In this document: positions 35,321-43,293 of the stretch, piece after piece
Numbering within the stretch: the first letter of the stretch is position 1
Layout of the letters: every line of letters starts with the position of its first letter
Assembly: GCA_038251315.1 (NCBI GenBank)
Contig: JBBSBK010000002.1
Coordinates: 13,776 to 77,775 of the forward strand
Source: JBBKXP01 sp038251315
GTDB taxonomy: Bacteria; Pseudomonadota; Alphaproteobacteria; Rhodobacterales; Rhodobacteraceae
DNA: 64,000 nt
Direction of reading: 5' to 3'
The notes under the pieces: model-generated
What the model saw: only the letters and a program-made list of their open reading frames with translations
Told to the model about the DNA's origin: nothing
Databases searched by the model: none
Position numbers and translations under genes: made by a program

Positions 35321-36328
35321 ATGCAAAAATTCTCACTGCTCGATCTGTCGCCGATACCGGAGGGCAAGACCGCTGCCGATGCGCTGTCCAATACGGCAGA
35401 GCTTGCGCAGGCCGCAGAGAAGGCGGGATACTATCGCTTCTGGCTCGCCGAACATCACAACATGCCCGGTATCGCGAGTGCTGCGACCGCGGTCGTCATC
35501 GGCCACGTCGCTGCAGCAACGCAGACAATGCGCATTGGCGCCGGTGGGATCATGTTGCCCAATCATGCGCCCCTCGTTGTGGCGGAACAGTTCGGCACGC
35601 TGGCGACGCTTTACCCAGACCGGATCGACCTTGGCCTTGGCCGCGCCCCCGGAACGGATATGGCCACCGCCCGCGCCCTGCGTCGGCACATGGCCCCCGA
35701 GGACAGCTTTCCCCAGGATGTGCAGGAATTGATCGCGTATTTCGGCGATATGCCGGACGGCGCCCCCGTCCGGGCCATTCCGGGGGCTGGCACGCATGTG
35801 CCGGTCTGGATCCTGGGTTCGAGCCTCTATGGCGCGCAACTGGCGGCCTATCTGGGCCTGCCCTACGCGTTTGCCTCGCATTTCGCCCCCGACATGCTGA
35901 AAGAGGCCCTGTCGATCTACCGGTCGTCATTTCGCCCCTCGAAGGCGCTGGCGCAGCCCTATGCGATGATGGCGGCGGGGGTCTGTGCGGCGCAAACCGA
36001 TTCCGAGGCTGCATATCTGCGCTCGTCCCAGATCCTCGCGTTTTCGAGGATGCGCACCGGCAAACCGGGCAAGTTGCCTTATCCGACGGACGATCTTACC
36101 CGCCAAGTGCCGGAGTCGGTAAGAACGCAGGTCGATCACGCCCTGTCGTGTTCGGCGACCGGATCGCCGGCGACCATCAGGAAGCAGCTTGCTGCCCTCA
36201 TCGACACCTATCGGCCTGACGAACTGCTGGTGACGGGCATGATCCACGATCACGCAGCACGGGTCCGGTCCTTCGAGATTGCCGCCGACGTGCTGACCGA
36301 GTTGACCGCGATGACGAAGGTCGCTTGA
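35321..36328 (+). CDS. LLM-class flavin-dependent oxidoreductase (luciferase-like)
   Basis: This 335-aa protein starts at the ATG 35321 with AAGGGG upstream. It matches the bacterial-luciferase-like TIM-barrel monooxygenase group: LAQAAEKAGYYRFWLAEHHN (about 28-47), GAGGIMLPNHAPLVVAEQF (about 72-90) and DRIDLGLGRAPG. These proteins use FMNH2 or F420H2 and have varied substrates. No flavin reductase is adjacent. It sits between two element remnants, so it may have arrived with them, but its codon use looks like that of the host genes. Confidence 0.88.
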   Translation: MQKFSLLDLSPIPEGKTAADALSNTAELAQAAEKAGYYRFWLAEHHNMPGIASAATAVVIGHVAAATQTMRIGAGGIMLPNHAPLVVAEQFGTLATLYPDRIDLGLGRAPGTDMATARALRRHMAPEDSFPQDVQELIAYFGDMPDGAPVRAIPGAGTHVPVWILGSSLYGAQLAAYLGLPYAFASHFAPDMLKEALSIYRSSFRPSKALAQPYAMMAAGVCAAQTDSEAAYLRSSQILAFSRMRTGKPGKLPYPTDDLTRQVPESVRTQVDHALSCSATGSPATIRKQLAALIDTYRPDELLVTGMIHDHAARVRSFEIAADVLTELTAMTKVA

Positions 36329-36361
36329 ACCGCTAACGGCAGTAGCCCAGAGTAGAAGACA

Positions 36362-37996
36362 CTATTCCGGGATTTCGGTCGGTTCAGGTCTGAGCGGTGT
36401 ATCATCGCGAAGTGAGATCGCCTGCCGCTCGATCATGCGATGCACCTTGGGCGGCGCTTTGCCGCGATGCAGTTTCAGAAGCCGCCCATAGGATTCGGCA
36501 TCGGATTGCGTTCGCCGCTCATGGTGACGGACATATTCGACCCACGTGGGAACATGATAGGTTTCGGTCCAGATGCTTGGGTTTTCCAGATCGCGTAACA
36601 GCGCCCATTGTTGCGCCCCATCACGAATTCTGACGCGCCGCCGCGCGTTCATCGCGGCCAGAAATTCGGGCACGTCATCTTGGGCAATCTCATAATCGAC
36701 CATGATCATGATCGGCCCACTGCGCTGTTTCAGATCCAGCCGCAGGGATGGTTCCTTGAAGGTGTTCAGCGGGTCCAGATTGAGGTTCGTGGAATCCGGC
36801 AAAGGGACAGCCAAGCCCGCCAATGCGCCGACGATCAGCATGGTGGCGGCAACAAACATCGCCCGGTCCGCACCGAAGTTTTCAGCGATTGCGCCCCAGG
36901 CCCAGCTTCCACCCGCCATGCCGCCAAACACGCCGGTCTGATACAGCGCAAGGGACCTGCCAACCACCCAACGTGGCGTGGACAACTGGATCGTGACGTT
37001 AAACAAGGACAGGGCGATGACCCAGGCAGCGCCTGCCAACAAAAGGGCCGCGCCACTGAACAGATAGTGATTGCTGACACCCAGCGTGACGCTGCTGACG
37101 GCAAAGACGATGAATGCGACCTGCGTGATGCGTTCGTTTTGAAAACGTGCCCGCAGTTGGGCGTTCAGCAGCGCACCGCCCACAGCACCCGCGCCGAAAC
37201 AGCCCAGCAGCACGCCGTAAACGATGGCCCCGCCCTGCAAGATATCCCGGACGATCAGAGGGAGCAGGGCGAGGATCGCGATCGCGGACAGGCCAAACAG
37301 AAAACCCCGAAAGATCACTTTCATCAGGTTGGGCGACATCGCGACATAGCGCAGGCCCGCTGAAAACGCGCTGCCCATCGGTTCGCGTGGCAGGCGGCGC
37401 TGTGGCATGGCCGGTCGCCAGAACCAAAGGGCGGAAATGATGCCGACATAGCTGAAGGCGTTCACCGTGAACGCCGCTGCGGCACCGGCGATTGCGACGA
37501 TTGCGCCACCCGCGGCAGGCCCGATACTGCGCATCAGGTTGAAGCCCATGCTGTTAAGCGAAACCGCTGCCGACAATTCGTCCCGCGACACGATATCGCC
37601 CATCGATGCCTGCCAAGACGGGTTATGCAAGGCTGTGCCGCACCCGATCAGGAAGGTGAACATCAAGAGCAGCCAGGGCGACAGCAGTCCTTCGTAGGCC
37701 ATAATGGCCAACACGATCGACACCATGAGCATGAAGGATTGTGCGATCAGCATGACCTTGCGGCGGTCGAAATTGTCGGCGAACACACCGGCCAGCAGGG
37801 AAAAGATCATGATTGGCAGGGTGACTGATGACTGCACCAGCGCAACCATACTTTGGGACTGTGTCAGCGACGTCATCATCCAGGCGGCCCCAACTGCCTG
37901 GACAAGCCCGCCGAAGTTCGAGGCGAGTGCCGCGATCCACAGCATGCGGAACGTCTGGTTTTGGAAGAGCGTCAATGTAGATGTGCTTTGGGGCAC
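36362..37996 (-). CDS. MFS transporter of the transmembrane-secretion-effector type with C-terminal soluble domain
   Basis: This 544-aa protein starts at GTG 37996 with an AAGGGAG Shine-Dalgarno 6 nt upstream. Residues about 15-400 are a 12-helix MFS_3 transporter (EntS-like; motif GVFADNFDRRKVMLIAQ at about 70-86). Residues about 430-530 are a soluble ferredoxin-like domain resembling antibiotic-biosynthesis monooxygenase/NIPSNAP folds (VDYEIAQDDVPEFLAAMN). This fusion is a known arrangement in the family. It probably exports a siderophore or drug-like compound. The region upstream of its start is an IS3 remnant. Confidence 0.82.
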   Translation of the reverse strand: MPQSTSTLTLFQNQTFRMLWIAALASNFGGLVQAVGAAWMMTSLTQSQSMVALVQSSVTLPIMIFSLLAGVFADNFDRRKVMLIAQSFMLMVSIVLAIMAYEGLLSPWLLLMFTFLIGCGTALHNPSWQASMGDIVSRDELSAAVSLNSMGFNLMRSIGPAAGGAIVAIAGAAAAFTVNAFSYVGIISALWFWRPAMPQRRLPREPMGSAFSAGLRYVAMSPNLMKVIFRGFLFGLSAIAILALLPLIVRDILQGGAIVYGVLLGCFGAGAVGGALLNAQLRARFQNERITQVAFIVFAVSSVTLGVSNHYLFSGAALLLAGAAWVIALSLFNVTIQLSTPRWVVGRSLALYQTGVFGGMAGGSWAWGAIAENFGADRAMFVAATMLIVGALAGLAVPLPDSTNLNLDPLNTFKEPSLRLDLKQRSGPIMIMVDYEIAQDDVPEFLAAMNARRRVRIRDGAQQWALLRDLENPSIWTETYHVPTWVEYVRHHERRTQSDAESYGRLLKLHRGKAPPKVHRMIERQAISLRDDTPLRPEPTEIPE

Positions 37997-38019
37997 CAGA
38001 CGCTCCCTTCAATGATCCA

Positions 38020-38130
38020 ATTCTACAATGATTGATACGGCCACACTCCTCGCTCGGCAACCTGACGCCTGCACAAACGCGCCGGACGCTTGAGCAATTG
38101 GGGCTCCGCGCCCGCCGCGCTTGCGACACC
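38020..38130 (+). pseudogene. IS3-family transposase C-terminal remnant
   Basis: The plus strand encodes FYND and, one frame over, IRPHSSLGNLTPAQT (38035-38079), the very end of the IS3-family rve transposase (OrfB). A frameshift separates the two pieces and everything upstream of them is gone, so only the last 30 or so codons survive. From about 38130 to 38305 I see nothing recognisable. It adds to the evidence for old element activity here. Confidence 0.7.
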
Positions 38131-38305
38131 CGAAATCGACGACTATCAAACCAGCAGACACTCATTGCAAGCGCGGGACGAACGGGCGCAGGTCATTCCA
38201 ACAAGTACCCTCGCCATTCCTGCCTCAGCGGCTTCGTTTAATCCCCCGATTCAGGTCTTTACCGAAGCGCTTCAAATGATCGGATGTCAATCGAGCCGTC
38301 GGAGC

Positions 38306-38692
38306 CTAAGTTTGTCGGCGGTCCCAGATTGCTGTAATCTGGTCGGCGAGCGTCATGGGATCGAAGGGCTTGGCGATCACCTCGAGCGCACCAAGTTTCA
38401 TTAAGTGCGCGACATCTTCGGATCGGGCCTTGGCCGTCATGAAAATCGTTGGCACTTCCGCAAAGTTTGGAACCTCGCGGATCTTGCTCAACAATGTGTC
38501 GCCGGTCATTTCCGGCATCATCACGTCGAGGAGCAGAAGATCCGGCTGAAAGCCCCCGATGACGGAAAGAGCTTCTTCCCCAGAGGCGGCTTGCATCACA
38601 GTGAGATCGCCCACGGTTTCAAGCGCGATGAGGGCGATCTCACGAATGTCGTCGTCATCGTCGACATGCAAAATGCGGGGACTATCGGACAT
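38306..38692 (-). CDS. Single-domain response regulator
   Basis: This 128-aa protein is a stand-alone receiver (CheY-like): DDDDD acidic pocket at 11-15, phospho-acceptor Asp56 in LLLDVMMPEMTGD, Thr in FMTAKAR and Lys in IAKPFD. It has no output domain, so it should relay phosphate or act by protein contact. It lies 78 nt downstream of the luxI-like gene on the same strand and opposite to a kinase/regulator/Hpt set, so it is a natural partner for that phosphorelay. Confidence 0.9.
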   Translation of the reverse strand: MSDSPRILHVDDDDDIREIALIALETVGDLTVMQAASGEEALSVIGGFQPDLLLLDVMMPEMTGDTLLSKIREVPNFAEVPTIFMTAKARSEDVAHLMKLGALEVIAKPFDPMTLADQITAIWDRRQT

Positions 38693-38770
38693 GAGAGAGA
38701 TCGCACCTCGTATTCAGAGCAGGAAAACAATATTGCAACACTCAACGACAAACCTGGGAATCCGCAAACG

Positions 38771-39553
38771 TCAGGATGCCCCGGAACAAACACCCACCTT
38801 TTTTCCCGTATCCGGCGGCGTCACCAATTCGGCAACGTTCATCAGCGCGGCCCGCGACAAGTCCGCGGCGAACCGAATGACCGGGCCGACAGCCGTCGCG
38901 TTCATGCCGATCCGCTTCATCCAACGTTTGAAGACTGCCGGCACGATGCCGATCACGTGGGTGGCGCCGACAGCTTGGGCGGCAATCGCCATCTGATACA
39001 TCAGAAGCTGCTGCACATCGGCACGCCGCCCCGCATCGACCGTGGGAGCGACGAAAAGCCGCGACGCTTCCCAAAGGTGTTCGCTTTCAGGGGCCCGGAA
39101 ATAAAGGACATCAGCCTGAAGATCATCAAGAAGACCCAGTTGCGCATCACGGATCATATAGCTGTGCAGGCCGCACCTGGCGGTTGTGGGGGTGATCCGA
39201 ATGCCGGCGAGCACCTCGCCTCTCTCGTGCACGACGATCCAGCGGGCCACTGGTGTATCATATTGATCGAACTCCATGCCGTCGATCTCCGGCAGATTCC
39301 AGTTCTTGTCGCGAATGAAGACATCGTGCCGGGCGCGCAGGTAACGCACGAAAAGGTCGCCATGGTGGTGCAAGTTCAACATCGACAGCGTCGTCGCGCG
39401 TAAAGACTCACCTGGCGCGAGCAAGCTTTGCATGTCCAAACCAGTGGGCCTGACGGGAATGGCGGCAATGCCGGGCTCGCACTCTTGCTGCGACCGCAGT
39501 TCCGGAAAAACCGACTGCGCCCGCGATCTGCCGGATTCCAGACGTGCCTGCAT
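38771..39553 (-). CDS. LuxI-family acyl-homoserine-lactone synthase
   Basis: This 260-aa protein makes, by family, an acyl-homoserine lactone from S-adenosylmethionine and an acyl donor. All invariant LuxI residues are present with the right spacing: Arg and Phe in RHDVF, Trp 6 residues later (KNW), Asp 11 residues on in EFDQYD with the second Asp 3 further, an Arg in GIRITPT, and Glu/Arg in WEASR. A 40-residue N-terminal extension precedes the core; the start has GAGGT 5 nt upstream. No luxR is adjacent: the neighbours are a receiver downstream and a divergent sensor kinase set upstream. Acyl chain unknown. Confidence 0.85.
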   Translation of the reverse strand: MQARLESGRSRAQSVFPELRSQQECEPGIAAIPVRPTGLDMQSLLAPGESLRATTLSMLNLHHHGDLFVRYLRARHDVFIRDKNWNLPEIDGMEFDQYDTPVARWIVVHERGEVLAGIRITPTTARCGLHSYMIRDAQLGLLDDLQADVLYFRAPESEHLWEASRLFVAPTVDAGRRADVQQLLMYQMAIAAQAVGATHVIGIVPAVFKRWMKRIGMNATAVGPVIRFAADLSRAALMNVAELVTPPDTGKKVGVCSGAS

Positions 39554-39649
39554 TCTCTACCTCAGCGTGTTATCATTTCTTAAGGTCATCCGCTGGATTG
39601 CATGATGTCGCCACACTGTTGCCACATATCATACTAAAATAGCTGTAAG

Positions 39650-39667
39650 TGTGCTTTGGGGAGCACA
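39650..39667. promoter_or_regulatory. Inverted repeat in the divergent luxI-kinase spacer
   Basis: TGTGCT (39650-39655) and AGCACA (39662-39667) form a 6-bp inverted repeat with a 6-nt centre, 63 nt before the histidine-kinase start and about 100 nt from the luxI start. Its position suits an operator serving both divergent genes. It does not match the classical lux-box sequence. Confidence 0.35.
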
Positions 39668-39729
39668 ACAACCGCCGCTGCCTTCGTGGCTCAACCTAGA
39701 CACGAATTTTCGAGGCCAGGAGGCGACCG

Positions 39730-41151
39730 ATGACTTCCGCGACCGAGCAGAGCCTGCGTGGCTTGGCCACGAAGAACACTTTCGTGCTGACGCGACAGAT
39801 GAAGGATTATGCCACAGTCGGAATGAACCTCGTCTGGCAACGCCAGATGATTTTCGGCGCGGCGCTGGTCTTGGCCGGGTTCTACTACAGTGTCGCATTG
39901 GCTCTGACGACCGCGGTCTTGATCGGGCTTTCGGAAATCTACGACTTCATTGTGTTCCGAAAGATCCTCGCATGGAAAGGTCGCGATCCAAGGATCGCGC
40001 GACGACTACTCTATCAACTCTACGTTGGCACAGTTCTCAGCGCGAGTGTCATCGTCTTTTACGCCATCAGCATTGTAGTCTGGCAGGGGCCAACCACGCA
40101 CTTCATGTCGCTCTTCTTCTTGTTTGCGGCGGCGCTTTTCGCGGCGATGAACAACCACCACCTTCTGCCGGTTCTGATGATCCGACTTGCGATCTATGGT
40201 GCCACGTTCGTCTTCATTCCGGTCTGGGATGTCGTATCGACCGCCGCTCCCATTCATTCTGAGCTCTGGGCGCAGCTCTTCACCAGTCTCTTCGTGCTCT
40301 ATTTCATCATTGACTGCTCGCGGATCTATCTCAATTTCTACCGCACCAGCTTCAACCAGATGGAAGCCCTGCGCGTCGAACACCGCAAAACGAAGGCTGC
40401 TTTCAAGGCAAAATCCGAGTTTCTTTCAACGATGAGCCATGAATTGCGCACGCCGCTAACCTCGATCAAAGGTTCGGTCGATCTGGCTTTCTCCGGGCGG
40501 CTTGGCGAATTGCCGGAGAAGGCCGCGCAGGTGATGGGGATTGCACAACGCAACTGCGCTCGCCTCATCACCCTGATCGACGATATTCTTGATCTTCAGA
40601 AGTTCGAGTCGGGCAAGATGAACTTCTTCTTTGAGAAGCTGGCGATCGGTCCACTTCTCGACGATGCAATCGAGGTGAACCAACCCTATTCGGCCCGCCT
40701 TGGCGTCACCCTTCGCCTCGTCCCCTCCGATCCGGCTCTGTTCGTGCGTGGTGACCATGCGCGGCTTGGCCAGGTGTTGGCAAACATGCTGTCGAACGCC
40801 GCCAAGTTCTCGCACAAAGGCGACGAGGTAGTCGTAACTGCCAATCGTCATGGAGCAGGAGTCCGGATCTCGGTCGCCGACGCCGGCGTGGGCCTGTCCG
40901 AAAGCAACCATGAGAAGGTCTTCGACCGCTTCAGCCAGCTCGATGCATCAGACACCCGCAAGATCGGCGGCACAGGCCTTGGCCTGAACATCTCGAAACA
41001 GATCATGGAAGCCCACAACGGAACCATCGGTTACGCCAAGAATGACGGCCCGGGCACCACGTTCTTCGTCGATCTGCCAAACTTCCTTGAAGCGATCGCG
41101 CCGATTGATTCGGATATCCCGATCGGGACTATCGCGATCGCCGCCGAGTAG
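39730..41151 (+). CDS. Membrane sensor histidine kinase with multi-helix sensor domain
   Basis: This 473-aa kinase starts at an ATG with an AGGAGG-type Shine-Dalgarno. Residues about 36-200 contain six hydrophobic segments with almost no periplasmic loop, an arrangement like the quorum-sensing kinases CqsS and LqsS that sense membrane-permeable signals. HisKA follows (MSHELRTPLTSI, phospho-acceptor His237) and a HATPase domain with MLSNAAKFS, DAGVGL and GTGLGL boxes. There is no receiver domain of its own; a REC protein and an Hpt protein follow. Divergent from the LuxI-family gene, so the ligand could be its product. Confidence 0.85.
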   Translation: MTSATEQSLRGLATKNTFVLTRQMKDYATVGMNLVWQRQMIFGAALVLAGFYYSVALALTTAVLIGLSEIYDFIVFRKILAWKGRDPRIARRLLYQLYVGTVLSASVIVFYAISIVVWQGPTTHFMSLFFLFAAALFAAMNNHHLLPVLMIRLAIYGATFVFIPVWDVVSTAAPIHSELWAQLFTSLFVLYFIIDCSRIYLNFYRTSFNQMEALRVEHRKTKAAFKAKSEFLSTMSHELRTPLTSIKGSVDLAFSGRLGELPEKAAQVMGIAQRNCARLITLIDDILDLQKFESGKMNFFFEKLAIGPLLDDAIEVNQPYSARLGVTLRLVPSDPALFVRGDHARLGQVLANMLSNAAKFSHKGDEVVVTANRHGAGVRISVADAGVGLSESNHEKVFDRFSQLDASDTRKIGGTGLGLNISKQIMEAHNGTIGYAKNDGPGTTFFVDLPNFLEAIAPIDSDIPIGTIAIAAE

Positions 41152-41164
41152 CGCCAAGCTCACT

Positions 41165-41181
41165 CAATCGTGACACGATTG
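41165..41181. promoter_or_regulatory. Perfect 17-bp palindrome in the kinase-regulator spacer
   Basis: CAATCGTG (41165-41172), a central A, then CACGATTG (41174-41181) form a perfect 17-bp inverted repeat, 14 nt after the kinase stop and 55 nt before the regulator start. No T-run follows, so it is not a normal terminator; a dimeric regulator's binding site is the more likely reading. Two CCACAAT direct repeats follow immediately. Confidence 0.5.
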
Positions 41182-41236
41182 TCCACAATTCGGCCACAAT
41201 CGAGCCCCAGTGCTGAACACGCATAAGGAGATCGAT

Positions 41237-42181
41237 TTGAGAATCCTCGCCGTCGACGACGACCCCGCTTTTAGCGACATCTTCGCCTCGTTGCTGCGTC
41301 AACTTGGAGAGGTGGATCTGACGATTGTCGACTCCGGACCCGAGGCACTCCACCAGGTTCAAGAAAGCGCTGTGCCCTATGATTGCATTTTCATCGATAT
41401 CCAGATGCCCGAGATGGACGGCATCGAGCTGACGGGGGTGTTACGCGTTCTCGACAATTCGCGGAATGCGCAGATTGTCATGGTCACCAGCATGTCCGAA
41501 CGACACTTCATCGACTTGGCGTTTCGCGCTGGGGCCGATGATTATATCACCAAGCCGCTCGAAGTCGTCGAGCTCAAGGCGCGCTTGGGCTCAATCCGGC
41601 GCATCCATGTCGAGCGGCGGGACAACCTGGCGATGCAGAAGGAAATTACCAGAGTCAGGTTGCGCCAACACAAATACGAATTCGAAGATTTCATCCCGAT
41701 GCCGAATGCGGCGGCCGTGATGCCTCGCGCGGCGATGCAGAACTACATCAGCGCGCTTGGCAGGTTGCGTCAGGCTTCGAGTCTGTGCATTGGTTTTCAT
41801 GTGGAGAATGCCCCGAGCATATATGTCCGAACCGACGACGATCGCTTTGCCCAGATCCTGCAAGACGTAGCCGGCACGATCTTCGACGTGCTCAAGCGTT
41901 TTAACATGATGGTCGCCTATCTTGGATCGGGCGACTTTGCCTGTGTCATCTCGCCCGCGCAGCTTCCCTCGCCAACCGAGATTGAAATGATCGTGAATGA
42001 CGAATTGCACGCATTCGCGGACCTTTATCCCCTGGGCTGTTACCCGGTCGTGCGGGTCGGCGAAATTATCGGCAAGGGTCTCTTCTCGCGTCGGCCAATG
42101 AATGAACTGATCGACGCGGCGCGCATCAGCGCGCAGACCCGCAAGGCGGACGAGGGCCGCAGCCTGAGACGCAGCGCTTGA
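41237..42181 (+). CDS. Response regulator: receiver plus degenerate GGDEF-like domain
   Basis: I start the gene at TTG 41237 (AAGGAG 6 nt upstream; protein MRILAVDDDP, 314 aa) rather than at GTG 41210, which has no Shine-Dalgarno. Residues 1-125 are a receiver with phospho-acceptor Asp54 in FIDIQMPEMDG and Lys in ITKPLE. After a coiled linker, residues about 175-300 resemble a GGDEF domain by pattern (RFAQILQDV, then VAYLGSGDFACVI) but the active-site GGDEF is GSGDF at 230-234, so it should not make cyclic di-GMP. It may bind a nucleotide or act through dimerisation. It overlaps the Hpt gene by 1 nt. Confidence 0.75.
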   Translation: MRILAVDDDPAFSDIFASLLRQLGEVDLTIVDSGPEALHQVQESAVPYDCIFIDIQMPEMDGIELTGVLRVLDNSRNAQIVMVTSMSERHFIDLAFRAGADDYITKPLEVVELKARLGSIRRIHVERRDNLAMQKEITRVRLRQHKYEFEDFIPMPNAAAVMPRAAMQNYISALGRLRQASSLCIGFHVENAPSIYVRTDDDRFAQILQDVAGTIFDVLKRFNMMVAYLGSGDFACVISPAQLPSPTEIEMIVNDELHAFADLYPLGCYPVVRVGEIIGKGLFSRRPMNELIDAARISAQTRKADEGRSLRRSA

Positions 42182-42525
42182 TGAACATGCATGACCCCGT
42201 CACCAGAATACAGACACAACCCGATAGCGTGGAGGCCGTGCTGGTGCCAATACGGGCCAAGTTTCGCCATGCGCTCGTTGATCACATCGGCGCATTCGAG
42301 GCGCTGCTTGCCGGCAACACCTCCGACGATCCGACTGCGACGCTTCAGGATATTGCCGCGCGCTCGCACAAAATGGCAGGCGTCGCGGCGACTCTTGGCT
42401 TTTCGGAGTTGGGCAAGGTCGCTCGGAAACTGGAAGCCACGATTCTGGGATCTGCCTCGGAAGAAGACCCACACGTTCTGGCTGAGGCCTTGCTAGCAGA
42501 AATGCGAACCGCCGCAGCTTCTTGA
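42181..42525 (+). CDS. Hpt (histidine phosphotransfer) protein
   Basis: This 114-aa helical protein has a phosphotransfer motif ARSHKMAGVAATLGFSELG with phospho-acceptor His63, followed by the KVARKLE helix. Hpt proteins shuttle phosphate between receivers, so together with the kinase, the REC-GGDEF regulator and the single receiver it completes a four-part phosphorelay. ATG 42181 overlaps the preceding stop by one base; ATG 42187 is an alternative. Confidence 0.85.
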   Translation: MNMHDPVTRIQTQPDSVEAVLVPIRAKFRHALVDHIGAFEALLAGNTSDDPTATLQDIAARSHKMAGVAATLGFSELGKVARKLEATILGSASEEDPHVLAEALLAEMRTAAAS

Positions 42526-42620
42526 TGCACCTCGCGCCTTGCCCGTCCCGGCGCGTCAGCACCGCAATGGCCTTGACCGTGTCGGCTGCGGTAAAAGGTT
42601 CGGCGATCTGCGTGCCAAGC

Positions 42621-42990
42621 GTAAGCGCTGCGCCCACCCCGTGGTTTCGGCGTGACGGGCTTTCGTGCATGCGGTTCTGCAAATGAGGTTTGCAGGAGGT
42701 TTGTTATGGAGCACCAAATTGAGCACCGGATGGAGGTCCCCAGTCGCAGGGGAGTGTCGCGGATCGAGGTTCTGAATGGGCCGACGGGGCGGCGGCGCTG
42801 GCCGGACGATCTGAAGGCGCGGATTGTGGCCGAGAGTTTGTTGCCTGGGGCGCGCGTCTGCGATGTGGCTCAGAAGTATGGGTTTGCCGCGCGTCGAACA
42901 GGTGATTGAGCCTCCACACATGGCTTGCCCCTGCGGCTGCACCGACCTGGTGAAGATCGGGGAAGATCGCAGCGAACGGTTGGACATCAT
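42621..42990 (+). mobile_element. IS66-family remnant 1: left end, tnpA start, tnpC scrap
   Basis: GTAAGCGCTG at 42621 is an IS66-type terminal inverted repeat. It is followed by the first half of the accessory gene tnpA (from ATG 42705: GPTGRRRWPDDLKARIVAES and a CDVAQKYG helix-turn-helix), which jumps near 42885 into a piece of the transposase tnpC (EQVIEPP, CPCGCTDLVKIGEDRSERLD). So the end of tnpA, all of tnpB and the start of tnpC are deleted, and the right end of the IS is missing where phage sequence begins near 42990. The IS is dead. Confidence 0.75.
42705..42909 (+). pseudogene. IS66 accessory protein TnpA, truncated
   Basis: Reads as 67 residues instead of about 110-130. The first 60 match IS66 TnpA, including the helix-turn-helix VCDVAQKYG; the last few (FAARRTGD) are out of family because the frame has run into the tnpC fragment. 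An AGGAGG Shine-Dalgarno precedes the ATG. Confidence 0.75.
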
Positions 42991-43293
42991 CTTCGCAACG
43001 CCGCCACACGGCAAGCCGGTTCCCCTGACTTGGCCGCCGCCAAGCTTTCCCTGACGCAGGCCAATGCCGCCAAGGTCGAATTGCAGAACGCCAAGGCCAA
43101 GGGCGATCTCTTGGACGCGGCCACCGTCCGGGCCGAATGGCTGACTGTGGCAAGCGACATTCGCGCCCGACTTTTGGCCGTGCCGAGTCGGGTTGCCGCC
43201 ACCCTGGCACTCGACCGGGCCGCCGCCGCCGCCCTCGACGGGGAGATCCGCCGCGCCTTGATTGATCTGGCGGGGAGTGCCGACCATGTTTGA
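42990..43293 (+). pseudogene. Phage terminase small-subunit (Nu1-like) fragment
   Basis: The frame encodes DLAAAKLSLTQANAAKVELQ, then AKGDLLDAATVRAEWLTVAS and RLLAVPSRVAATLAL, the C-terminal helical part of lambda Nu1-type small terminases. The DNA-binding N-terminus was lost where IS66 remnant 1 joins. It overlaps the terminase large-subunit start by 8 nt, the normal phage gene order. Confidence 0.7.

Noticed and set aside
37986..38000. A GGTGCCCC-like string near the MFS start that resembles the 3' end of tRNA-Thr, as an att duplicate
   Set aside because: Only about eight bases match and they form the start of the exporter gene (GTG CCC CAA); too short to call an attachment site.
42526..42620. 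An open minus-strand frame with AEPFTAADTVKAIAVLTRRD as a possible phage gene fragment
   Set aside because: No start, no end and no family I can name; the segment lies between the Hpt gene and the IS66 end and may be debris.
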